Part shown: positions 54,232 through 63,289 of the stretch, one piece after another
How the letters are laid out: each line of letters begins with the position of its first letter
Numbering within the stretch: the first letter of the stretch is position 1
Assembly (NCBI RefSeq): GCF_006569205.1
Contig: NZ_VIGD01000008.1
Coordinates: 62,001 to 126,000, forward strand
DNA: 64,000 nucleotides
Reading direction: 5' to 3'
Origin: Ureibacillus terrenus
GTDB taxonomy: Bacteria > Bacillota > Bacilli > Bacillales_A > Planococcaceae
Translations under genes and position numbers: made by a program
Notes under the pieces: model-generated
Seen by the model: only the letters and a program-made list of their open reading frames with translations
What the model was told of the DNA's origin: nothing
The model's database searches: none

Positions 54232-54793
54232 CGCTTGTGCGAATACGATTTTAACTTGGTTGGATTGAAGCTCAGCTTGGGCATATATGCATTCGTTTTG
54301 TGTAGATAGAAAATTTTCTCGGGCAGATACGATTCTCTTTTGGGCAGATAAAAGATTCTCTCGAGCGAATACTATGCTTTCTTGGGCAGATAAATCCTTA
54401 GCTTGGGCAGATAAGTATTCGTTTTGGGCGGATAGGGATTCCTTTCGGGCAGATACGATTTTCTCTTGGGCAGATAAATACACATCTTGGGCAGATAAAA
54501 ACAAATCTTAGGCGGATGAAGTTCCATTTTGTGCAGATAGAGATTCAACTTGGGCAGATGAGATCTTAATTTGGGCATATAAACATCAATCTTGGGCATA
54601 TAAGGGTTTATCTTGGGTGTATAGAAAATGAACTTGGGCAGATAGAATCCCAACTTGAGCACATAAGGATCCAACTCGGGCAGATAGAATCCTATCTTGG
54701 GCATATAAGCATTTCTCTTGGGGCACATAGAATAACAACTCGGGCAGATAAAATACAAACTTTAGCGGATAGGATATTATCTTGGGCACACCA
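54232..54793 (-). repeat. 21-bp repeat array G (CTYGGGCA on plus)
   Basis: About 26 units of 21 bp with CTTGGGCA or TTCGGGCA on the plus strand, filling nearly all of the gap between ywqB and ywqA, both on the minus strand. Relative to those genes the transcript would read TGCCCRAG. Confidence 0.92.
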
Positions 54794-54836
54794 TTCAGCC
54801 CGCGATGCCCCGGATCGCCCATTCCCGGGCGCCACC

Positions 54837-56393
54837 TCACCCGAACAAATTCCCTTTCTCCAATTCTTCCTGCAAGGCGCGCAGCCGCTTGTTCTGCTCG
54901 CGCACCGCCCCGATATACTCTTCCCAAAAACGCATCTTGCCGGCCTTTTTCGCGGCGGCTTTCATCTTCTTCCAAATGCGCACCGCCTCCTTGTAATTCA
55001 TCCGCGACTTCTGCCGGATTTCCTCCATCGCGTAAAAATGATAAAGCGGGAGGACCAGGGCCGGCGCTTCTTCCGCAACCTGCTTCAACCCGCAATATTC
55101 CAAATGCCCGATGGATGTAGGGTACATTTGATGCAGCGCCACCCATTCTTCGTACCGCTTGTGCGCCAGCAAATGCTTCGAATATTGGGCGACCCCGTCT
55201 TTGCCAAAAGCGGAGTATAATAAAATCTCTTCCTCTTCTGACAGGGTGATATTTTCATATAGCGAAGAAATCGAATAAATCATGCTGGAGCGGTGAATCC
55301 GGTTCACGCTCTGGATAAACTTTTTCAAATAAGGAAGAATCCTCCGCAGGATGATTTCCGCCGCCTGCCCGTTGCGCTTCGAGAACGCGAACTTCACCAG
55401 CCCCAAATAAATGTCCACATGTTCCGGGTTGATTTGGCGCATATTTTCTTCCAGCGCGGCGTAATTTTTTAAAATAATATAAAACACGTTCAAGACTTCC
55501 GGAAACTTCATCCCCTGCCGCTCCTGCAAATGTACCAGCTCTTCCAGCGCCCGCCGTTTCTCCGTAAACACGCTGTCCCAGAACAGCAAATACACATTCA
55601 TTTTCCGGCTGAAAAATCCGTCATGTTCAAACAGCATTTCCCGGAGCATCACCTGCATCCGGTCGAAAAACGGATCCGTTGCGAAAAGCCGGGATGAGGC
55701 GGGAATTTCATGGACGGTGTTTTGGAAGGAGTGGAACCGGTTTTGCAAAAAGGCCTGGAACAGATGGGCATCCACGGCCGTCGCCTGGGAGACCCGCAAA
55801 GAAATTTGATAAGTAATCGCCAGCTCCATAAACAACCGGTAAACCGGCTGCCATTCCCGCTCAAAAGGCAGATGTTTCCGAAGCTTTTCCAGCGCATTTT
55901 CCGCGATCGTTTCATAAAGGAACCCTGGAATTTCCTCATCCTCTTCCAAATAGTAGGCGAGCACTTCATCCACCATTTTCAGCCAATTCCCGGGAGTGCG
56001 CACAGCCGCCAGCGACTGAAGGTCCGCAGATTTTTTCGAACGCCATTGCCGCACCCAGTCCTGCACCGAATCAAGATGTTGATACAGCGACAACAGCGCG
56101 CTGACCTTATGCCGGCACCAGCCTTCCTGCGGGCATGAGCAATCGATTGTGTTATTGCGGAAATCAATTGTCACTTCCGCGTCCCGCACGTCCCTGACCG
56201 TCGCCATCATAACGGAAAACAAAGATAAGTACCGATGGAACACCACCGCCTGATTCCGTAGGGCAAACAGCGCCCGCCGGATGATCTCTTCGTCTTCCGC
56301 CACGGAAGGATGCAGCTCCTTCCCGACCCTTTTCAACTGTTCCCGAATCGCATCCTCTTTTTCATGGGCAACCATTGCAACTGATAACGTCAT
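54837..56393 (-). CDS. ywqB: SWIM zinc-finger protein YwqB
   Basis: A 518-residue protein with an N-terminal SWIM motif, Cys85-x-Cys87, Cys93-x-His95 in DCSCPQEGWCRHKVS, followed by a long helical repeat-like region without other recognisable domains. SWIM proteins of this type are encoded with SWI/SNF helicases and bind DNA or protein partners. The start is ATG 56393 with AGGAG 9 bp upstream on the minus strand; GTG 56396 is an alternative. Confidence 0.88.
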   Translation of the reverse strand: MTLSVAMVAHEKEDAIREQLKRVGKELHPSVAEDEEIIRRALFALRNQAVVFHRYLSLFSVMMATVRDVRDAEVTIDFRNNTIDCSCPQEGWCRHKVSALLSLYQHLDSVQDWVRQWRSKKSADLQSLAAVRTPGNWLKMVDEVLAYYLEEDEEIPGFLYETIAENALEKLRKHLPFEREWQPVYRLFMELAITYQISLRVSQATAVDAHLFQAFLQNRFHSFQNTVHEIPASSRLFATDPFFDRMQVMLREMLFEHDGFFSRKMNVYLLFWDSVFTEKRRALEELVHLQERQGMKFPEVLNVFYIILKNYAALEENMRQINPEHVDIYLGLVKFAFSKRNGQAAEIILRRILPYLKKFIQSVNRIHRSSMIYSISSLYENITLSEEEEILLYSAFGKDGVAQYSKHLLAHKRYEEWVALHQMYPTSIGHLEYCGLKQVAEEAPALVLPLYHFYAMEEIRQKSRMNYKEAVRIWKKMKAAAKKAGKMRFWEEYIGAVREQNKRLRALQEELEKGNLFG

Positions 56394-56464
56394 CACATTC
56401 CGCTCCTAAAAAAGTCTTTCCTTTCATTATACCGCGGCCAAGCGGGAATGATAAGCGAAAATAC

Positions 56465-56665
56465 GCGACCTGGAAGTGGATGGAAATAGTGTTTTTTAAG
56501 ATTTCTCCCCAGACGGGTGGGGATTGTGTTTTACCGATCAACCAGATGACAATTGCGTTTCCGTGAATTTTCGGCAACCGGATGGAAATCGTGTTCCCAG
56601 GATGTCCGGCAAATGGATGGCAATCGCAATTTCAAGGATGTCCCTTCATTCGGGCAGAATTCTCC
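56465..56665 (+). repeat. Degenerate tandem repeats of about 31-37 bp
   Basis: Five or six units built on GGATGGAAATMGTGTT and a trailing GATKTCC. Strongly diverged. They fill the start of the 990-bp gap before the IDEAL gene; the rest (56670-57380) is AT-rich and then GC-rich DNA in which I see no gene. Confidence 0.55.
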
Positions 56666-57385
56666 TCCGCAACATACATCCCGCCGAGCGGATGCAAGCG
56701 AATCTTCGGCCTTCGACGGATGCCGGCACGAATTGTCCGAATCCCCAAAAGCGGAGGCCACGGCATATTCTTGTCAATTTGATATCAATAAATCTAACAT
56801 TTTTTAAATTGAAGGATAAAATATTGTGAATTTTTCGAAAAAAAAGTATAAAATAATGAAAAAAGGGAATTGAACGAGAAGAAATCGAAGGCCACCGCAA
56901 CATCTATTCCATTTATTCACATTAATTGTAATTTTTAATCAAACATCGATGAGGACGACTGGGAAATACAGGAACGCCATTTTAAGGTGAAAACGGGGGA
57001 ATATAAGGGAAGCAAATTTCGTATGATACATTACAACCACTTATCGGTGTCAATTTGATGAAACTTCATCTCTTTTATGCATAAGCGGAATGAAAAGCCG
57101 CATAGAATGGAAATTCCAGAATTTTTGATTGCAACCAGGACGTGAGAAGCGCAGGGCGGAAAGCAGCGGCGCGGCCAACGGTAGTCCGGCTGCCGAAGAA
57201 TTCGTTCCTGAAACGATAAAATCCGCCTTGGCCAAGGCTTCGTGCCACAAAGCATTTCCAAAAAAATACAACCCGCGCTTTGTTTAAACCTCGCCTTTTT
57301 GGGAAAAACCTAAGGAAAGTTTTCGGATGACGGATGTTTTATCGGCTGCGGGCGTGGAAATTAGAGTGAAATAGGAGGGATATGT

Positions 57386-57847
57386 ATGATCCAGGTCCAA
57401 TACATGAAACCGTTTTATTCGAAAGTCTCGGGAAATACGCTGCGTCTCGTGTTTGCCTATCAATATTTCTCCATTGTGAAGGATAATGAAGTGTACCATT
57501 TCGTGCCGATTGAAGGAAAGGAAATTATCGTAAATTTAAAAACGATGCAGATCGAAAACTTATCGGAAATTTTCGTGTTCCAGCGCGGAAACCGATTCCT
57601 GCGATTGCCGCTTTATCAGCTGCTGTTGATTTCGAACGTTCATGAACACTTGGCGCCGATTTTGGAGGAAGCATTCAACAAGGCGGATAACCTCAACCTC
57701 GCACCCCATGAAGAAGATTCGGAAATCGCCCGGCTCATCCGCGAATTGGAAGTCCAAAACCTCGACCGCCTCATCGACGAAGCCCTTTCCAACCGGGACG
57801 AACAACGATTCCGCGAACTCGTTGAAAAAAAGAAAAAAATGGAATGA
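57386..57847 (+). CDS. IDEAL-domain protein
   Basis: A 153-residue protein: an N-terminal part of about 105 residues (MIQVQYMKPFYSKVSG..., predicted beta-rich) and a C-terminal IDEAL domain, LIDEALSNRDEQRFRELVEK, the short helical motif for which the Bacillota family is named. IDEAL domains occur in small regulatory or adaptor proteins; the partner here is unknown. GGAGGG precedes the ATG. Confidence 0.8.
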   Translation: MIQVQYMKPFYSKVSGNTLRLVFAYQYFSIVKDNEVYHFVPIEGKEIIVNLKTMQIENLSEIFVFQRGNRFLRLPLYQLLLISNVHEHLAPILEEAFNKADNLNLAPHEEDSEIARLIRELEVQNLDRLIDEALSNRDEQRFRELVEKKKKME

Positions 57848-57848
57848 A

Positions 57849-57882
57849 GAGTGCCAGGTACTTTCCGGGTGCCGGCACTCTC
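57849..57882. terminator. Hairpin between two convergent genes
   Basis: AGAGTGCC pairs with GGCACTCT over an internal GC-rich loop. It lies between the ends of the IDEAL gene and the 30-residue minus-strand gene; on the minus strand a T tract follows after about 10 bp. Confidence 0.5.
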
Positions 57883-57883
57883 C

Positions 57884-57976
57884 TTACGAAATGAACCAGA
57901 ACAACACCCCCAACGCAATCACTGCACCCACCATTCCAAGCACCACATCTTCCACTGTGAAATATCTTTCCTTCAT
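57884..57976 (-). CDS. Small single-span membrane protein, 30 residues
   Basis: The minus strand encodes MKERYFTVEDVVLG followed by a hydrophobic stretch (MVGAVIALGVLFWFI) ending in Ser. The ATG has a near-perfect ribosome binding site, AAAGGAGG, at 5-bp spacing. A charged head and one membrane helix are typical of bacterial membrane microproteins. The gene is convergent with the IDEAL gene. I know of no name for it. Confidence 0.7.
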   Translation of the reverse strand: MKERYFTVEDVVLGMVGAVIALGVLFWFIS

Positions 57977-58212
57977 TGAAAACCTCCTTTTTTTCCCATT
58001 ATTTCCGGAATGGAAAGCCAGTAAACCTAATCCCAATCAATCTATTCAATGGAAGCGGAAAATATTCGGGAGTTGACAAAAAGAAAGACCGTTCAGCAAA
58101 AATAGTGCTTTTGCGCCGAAGTTGGGGGAAAGTCGATTTTTTTTTGTGCTTATGGGTGAAGGGGGAAGAGGGGGCTATCTGCGCGGGAAGGGGGATGCGC
58201 GGGATGGGGGAT

Positions 58213-58735
58213 TTGTCCAAGGGAAACATTTATATGCCCAAGTTGACATTTTATCTGCCCGAGTTGGGATCCATCCGCCCAAGGAAAAGCCCCAAGAGCT
58301 CAAGCGGAAACTTTATCAGCCCAAGGAAAACCCAAAGTGTCCAAGCAGAAACTGTATCTGCCCAAGCTGAATCCCCATTCGCCCAAGGAAAACCCAAAGT
58401 GCCCAAGCAGAAACTGTATCTGCCCAAGATGAATCTCTATCTGCCCAAGATGATAATCTAAGTGCCCAAGCTGAATCCCCATCTGCCCAAGTGAAATCTC
58501 CAAGTGCCCAAGGAGGAACCTTGTCCGCCCAAGCTAGAACTATATCTGCCCAAGATGATAATCTAAGTGCCCAAGCTGAATACTTATATGCCCAAGCCAA
58601 GATCCCATCCGCCCAAGGGAAAACCTCAAGAGCCCAAGCAGACCCTTCATCTGCCCGAGATAAATCCCCATCTGCCCAAGTGAAATTTCTAAGTGTACAA
58701 GAAAAATCTCCATCCGCCCAAAATTCCTGCCAACC
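58213..58735 (+). repeat. 21-bp repeat array H (TGCCCRAG on plus)
   Basis: About 25 units of 21 bp with TGCCCAAG or GCCCGAG on the plus strand, between the small membrane gene and the broken NERD gene. A three-unit block (about 62 bp, GCCCAAGCAGAAACTGTATC...) is duplicated at about 58340 and 58400. Confidence 0.92.
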
Positions 58736-58918
58736 CTTGACCCAATTTGAATAATCCCGCCAAAAAACCCCGCAAATTCTAAATTTGCCCCCAAAAACCG
58801 CCCCAAAATTCAAATTTCCTTCCAAACCCTTCCAAAACACGGCAAAATCTGCTATCCTACAAAAAAACAAATAATTCTCCTTTAATCCGAAATATTCTAA
58901 AAAAAGGAGTGGTACCGG

Positions 58919-59859
58919 TTGCTGCTGAAAGAATTCCAAACAACCCACTACAAAATCGCCCTGGAATCCCTAAACAAACGGCTGAACCCGCGCCACGAAA
59001 AAGCGCTCAAAATCGAAGAGGAACTCTCGTTGCAGGAAGCCGGAGAAATCGGCGAAAAGCAGCTCCTCACCATCCTGACCGAAAGCCAACTGCCCAAAAA
59101 CACCTTCATTCTGCACAACGTCAACCTTCAATCCATCTTCAACATCAAATCGACGTAATGGTCATTTCACCCGGCTGGTGCCTGATTTTGGAAGTGAAAA
59201 ACCTTACAGGAGAACTGATCTTCAACAACAATCCTCCGCAATTAATCTGTATAAAAGAAGAAAATAAAATCGCCTACCGCAGCCCCGAATCCCAACTCGA
59301 CCAATACCTGTTCGGCCTCTCGAAATTTTTTGAACAACATCAACTGAAAGTCCCGATCCATGGGGCCATCTCGCTGCCGTTCACCAATGCCATCATTAAA
59401 ACGCCTCCGTCCAAATACCCGCTTCTCCTGGGACGGGCCGTTATCAACCACATCTGGTCATTGCCGAAAAAAGACATCATCCCTTCCAAACAAGTGGCCG
59501 ACCTTGTTCTCCAACACAATGCAGCCCCTTCCTGGAACCAGTTCCCGTTATCCCGGTATTACGGCATCGACCCGGCCGACATCCAAAGGGGCGTCGAATG
59601 CCCGCATTGCGGCGCCATCCCGATGAAACGGCTCAAACGCACATGGTTCTGCGAAAAATGTAAGAAGCGCCACATGCAGGCCCACGTCAAAGCCCTGAAA
59701 GACTACTATATGTAAATTGACAAATATATTTCCCCAAAAGAAGCCATGCACTACCTGCGCTTGCGGAACCGCTACGAAGCCAAGCGAATCCTGAAAGCCA
59801 ACAGCAAATCCCGCATCGGCAACACCAGCCGCTGCAAATACGAATTATCATTGCAATGA
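58919..59859 (+). pseudogene. NERD-domain nuclease-like gene with a frameshift and a stop
   Basis: Starts TTG 58919 after GGAG. The first 71 codons end LPKNTFILHNVNLQ, then the frame is lost near 59132-59134; one missing base restores the NERD core HLQHQIDVMVISPGWCLILE and VKNLTGELIF. The second part has a zinc ribbon (CPHCG, CEKCKK) and HVKALKDYYM, then TAA (59713-59715). After that stop the same frame reads on with IDKYISPKEAMHYLRLRNR to TGA at 59857, the usual family tail. So two lesions disrupt what was a protein of about 310 residues. A sequencing error could explain at most one comfortably. Confidence 0.75.
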
Positions 59860-59935
59860 AAGGAAGGAGACGGTGGAAGAATCGGCCATTCAACGACTGG
59901 AATCCGATTATCATCGAAATGAAGGAAAGGAGACG

Positions 59936-59969
59936 AGAGCGTGTCGATTATTGAACACGCTCTTTTTTT
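59936..59969 (+). terminator. Terminator after the NERD gene
   Basis: AGAGCGTGT and ACACGCTCT pair perfectly over a 10-nt loop and are followed by seven Ts. Confidence 0.9.
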
Positions 59970-60028
59970 GTTGAGGGGAGGAGGAGGGGGTGCCTGATCA
60001 AATGGAGGAACTATGGGAGCGTGAGATA

Positions 60029-60346
60029 CTAAATGCCCAAGTTGGTTCTGGAATTGCCCGGGAGGAGAAGATGAATGCACGAGTTGTAACCGTAAATGCC
60101 CAAGCTGAGGTTTTAACCACCCAAAAGAATCCCCCAAATGTCCAAGTAGATACTCCATCCGCCCAAGAGCTTCCCTCAAGTACCCAAGCGGCCACCTCAT
60201 CCGCCCAAGAGAAAACTCCAAGCGCCCAAGCGGATACTTCATCTGCCCAAGAAAAATCCTTATCCGCCCAAGTGAAGTCTCTAGGTGCCCAAGAAAAAAC
60301 TCCATCCGCCCAAAAGAAAACCCCATCCGCCCAAACCACCACCCCA
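60029..60346 (+). repeat. 21-bp repeat array I (GCCCRAG on plus)
   Basis: About 15 diverged units of 21 bp with GCCCAAG or GCCCGAG on the plus strand, between the NERD terminator and the wecC promoter. Confidence 0.88.
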
Positions 60347-60396
60347 TCCCCCAATCCCACCCCACCAAACAAAAACGGAAGATAATGTGAAAATAA

Positions 60397-60425
60397 TTCA
60401 CAGTTTATGTCGAAAGATGTATACT
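60397..60425 (+). promoter_or_regulatory. Sigma-A promoter of wecC
   Basis: TTCACA (60397-60402), 17-bp spacer, TATACT (60420-60425). The predicted leader is about 255 nt, GC-rich at 60480-60580, with GTAACGATT repeated twice just before the ATG. No known riboswitch was recognised in it. Confidence 0.7.
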
Positions 60426-60689
60426 AAAACACGTATGATTAATTTAAACAGAATACATCCTAACCAATAAACCTAAACAAAACGAGTGGTGGAGGACGGG
60501 GCGCGCAAAGCCCGACCGGTCACGGTGCCCAAACCCCAAGGCGCCATCCATGCATCCATGGGCCGAAGAGGACTTTGCGCCCGACAAAAAGGAAAATCGG
60601 ATCCACACCAAACACCCATCTTGCCATAATCACCCACCTCACGCTCCGCCACCCGTTTCTGTAACGATTGAAAGGAAGTAACGATTAAC

Positions 60690-61961
60690 ATGACAAAAAC
60701 AATGTGTGTAATCGGACTCGGTTACATCGGATTACCAACAGCGGTCACTTTCGCAAACCACGGAGTAAAAGTGCACGGCGTCGACATCAACCCGAATGCC
60801 GTCCGGAGCATTCAGGAGAAAAAGCTACATATTGAAGAACCGGGTCTTCAAGAACGGCTCAACAAAGCGGTGGACGAAGGATTCTTGACGGCTTCCACAA
60901 CACCGCAGGAAGCGGACGTGTTCATCATCGCGGTGCCTTCGCCGATCAACCCGGACAAAACGGCGAACCTCGAATATGTTCGCGAAGCAACCAAATCCAT
61001 CGTGCCATACTTGCGGAAAGGCAACCTGGTCATCCTGGAATCAACCGTGCCGCCGAAAACAGTGGAACGCGTCATGATTCCGGAGCTCGTGAAATCCGGC
61101 TTGGACATTGGCACAGAACTCTTCGTTGCCCACTCGCCGGAACGGGTCATCCCTGGCCGCATCTTTGAAGAATTAATCAACAACGGACGCATCATCGGCG
61201 GCATCAACAGACAATCCGCCGAAATGACGAAAGAACTTTATCAATTATTCGTAAAAGGGCCAATCCATCTCACGGATGCCACAACAGCGGAACTTGTCAA
61301 AGTCATGGAAAATACATACCGTGACGTCAACATCGCGTTCGCGAACGAATTGGCAAGACTAGCGGAAGACCTCGACGTGAACATTTGGGAAGCGATCCAT
61401 TACGCCAACTTCCATCCGCGCGTAAACATCCACTTCCCGGGACCAGGCGTCGGCGGCCACTGCATCGCGGTGGACCCATGGTTCTTGGTGGAACTCGGCG
61501 GCGAAAAAGCCCAAATGATCCATCTGGCGCGGACGATCAACGACAGCATGCCGCTGTACACAGCGCAAAAAACGCAAAAAATCTTGAATGAAAATAAAAT
61601 CGCGGGCGGCAAAGTGGCCGTGCTTGGCCTCGCCTTCAAAGGAAACGTCGACGACATGCGCGAAAGCCCATCCGTTGAAGTGATTCACGAACTTCAAAAA
61701 TTGGGCCTCGAAGTCGTATCCTTTGACCCGCATATCAAAGAAAACAAACATCCGACACAAACCCAAAACTTTGAAGAAGCGGTCAACGATGCAGACATCC
61801 TGCTCGTCTTGACGGACCATAACGAATTCAAACAATACAACCCATTGTCTATCACGCCGAAAAATAAAATCGTCTTCGACACGAAAAACTGCCTGGACCG
61901 GGAAAAATGGAAAGAAGCCGGATTCCAATTCCACCTCCTCGGCGACTCCAAAAATAAATAA
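60690..61961 (+). CDS. wecC: UDP-N-acetyl-D-mannosamine dehydrogenase
   Basis: A 423-residue NAD-dependent enzyme oxidising UDP-ManNAc to UDP-ManNAc-uronic acid. N-terminal Rossmann fold (CVIGLGYIGLPTA), central helix, catalytic Cys258 in GPGVGGHCIAVDPWF and C-terminal NAD/sugar domain with GLAFKGNVDDMRESPS. The substrate is UDP-ManNAc rather than UDP-glucose, judged from overall similarity and the presence of mnaA at 24.4 kb. AAAGGAAG lies about 12 bp upstream. The product would feed an acidic surface glycan such as a teichuronic-type polymer. Confidence 0.9.
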   Translation: MTKTMCVIGLGYIGLPTAVTFANHGVKVHGVDINPNAVRSIQEKKLHIEEPGLQERLNKAVDEGFLTASTTPQEADVFIIAVPSPINPDKTANLEYVREATKSIVPYLRKGNLVILESTVPPKTVERVMIPELVKSGLDIGTELFVAHSPERVIPGRIFEELINNGRIIGGINRQSAEMTKELYQLFVKGPIHLTDATTAELVKVMENTYRDVNIAFANELARLAEDLDVNIWEAIHYANFHPRVNIHFPGPGVGGHCIAVDPWFLVELGGEKAQMIHLARTINDSMPLYTAQKTQKILNENKIAGGKVAVLGLAFKGNVDDMRESPSVEVIHELQKLGLEVVSFDPHIKENKHPTQTQNFEEAVNDADILLVLTDHNEFKQYNPLSITPKNKIVFDTKNCLDREKWKEAGFQFHLLGDSKNK

Positions 61962-61966
61962 TAAGG

Positions 61967-62001
61967 AAGCGACAGGGCATCGTGCGCCCTGTCGCTTTTT
62001 T
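61967..62001 (+). terminator. Terminator after wecC
   Basis: AAGCGACAGGGC pairs with GCCCTGTCGCTT and is followed by Ts. Confidence 0.92.
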
Positions 62002-62052
62002 ATAGGAAGGGAATTCCGCGGCTGGATGCGGTTTGGCGGAAGCGCACAGAAA

Positions 62053-63104
62053 GTCAAGTTTGGTGGATGGGGATTCATCTTGGGCATATAGAAAGTCAAC
62101 TTGGGCGGATGAGATTCAATCTTGGGCATATAAAAAATCAACTCGGGCAGAAAAGAAGCTATCATGGGCACATAAACCCCCATCTCAGGCAGAAAAGAAC
62201 CCACCTCGGGCACATAGAACATCAACTCGGGCACATAAGCTCTCACTTTGGGCGCATAAGCAACCATCTCGGGCAGAAAAGAACCCACCTCGGGCACATA
62301 GAACATCAACTTGGGCAGAAAAGAACCCATCATGGGCACATGGAACATCAACTCGGGCACATAAGCTCTCACTTTGGGCGCATAAGCAACCATCTCGGGC
62401 AGAAAAGAACCCATCATGGGTACATAAACATTCATCTTGGGCATATAGAAGGTCAGCTTGGGCAGATATGATTTCAACTTGGGCAAATGTGGATTTATCT
62501 TGGGCGGATAAATATAAATCTTGGGCATATAGAAGGTCAGCTTGGGCAGATACGATTTCAGCTTGGGCAGATACGATTTCAGCTTGGGCAAATGTGGATT
62601 TATCTTGGGCGGATAAATATAAATCTTGGGTAAATAGAAAATCATTCAGGCAGATAGGGTCATACCTTGGGCGATAGAATTTTACCTTGGGCGCATAAGT
62701 ATTCATCATGAGCGCATAAAAAGTCAACTCGGGCAGATGAGTCCTCAACTAAGGCGGATGGAGATTTATCTTGGTTACTTGAGAATTTCGCTCGGGCGGA
62801 TGGAGTGCCTGCTTGAGCACTTGGAGGTTTCTCTTGGGCAAATATGATCTTACCTTGGGCATATAAGTATTCACCTTGGGCACTTAGAGAGTCAACTCGG
62901 GCATAAGAGGATATGGCTTGGGCGCTTGGAGATTTTTCTCGGGCAGATACGATTCCAACTTGGGCGGATGGGGATTCATCTTGGGCACTTGAGAATTTAG
63001 CTCGGGCGGATGGAGTGCCTGCTTGGGCACTTGGTGGTTTCTCTTGGGCAGATAGGCTCTTACTTTGGGCACATACCCCCCATCCCGGGCAAATAAAAAA
63101 TCCC
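62053..63104 (-). repeat. 21-bp repeat array J (CTYGGGCA on plus)
   Basis: About 50 units of 21 bp with CTTGGGCA or CTCGGGCA on the plus strand, between wecC and the TagA gene. Four-unit blocks (about 84 bp) recur: one near 62200, 62280 and 62345-62420, another near 62455 and 62535. Confidence 0.94.
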
Positions 63105-63289
63105 CTCCCGCGTATAAAACCCCGCCCCCCCGCCCATACTATTACCATCCACAACAAAATTCACACCATCCCCATTCCAAAGATGATAAAAACTGTCATG
63201 TTTTTATCATCTTTTTTTATCTGTACAATGCCGGATTTTTTGGTATGATGGAAAGCGGTGAAAACTACAAACGAATGGATGAAGGGAAT

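Noticed and set aside
57050-57271. Open frames in the 1-kb gap before the IDEAL gene
   Set aside because: No ribosome binding site, no recognisable protein features, and overlapping frames on both strands.
61359-62645. Long open frames through the repeat arrays (for example 428,214 and 287 codons) with seven-residue periodic translations
   Set aside because: A 21-bp unit without stops opens frames on both strands automatically. There is no ribosome binding site, no consistent frame between arrays, and the sequence conservation follows the DNA core, not the codons.
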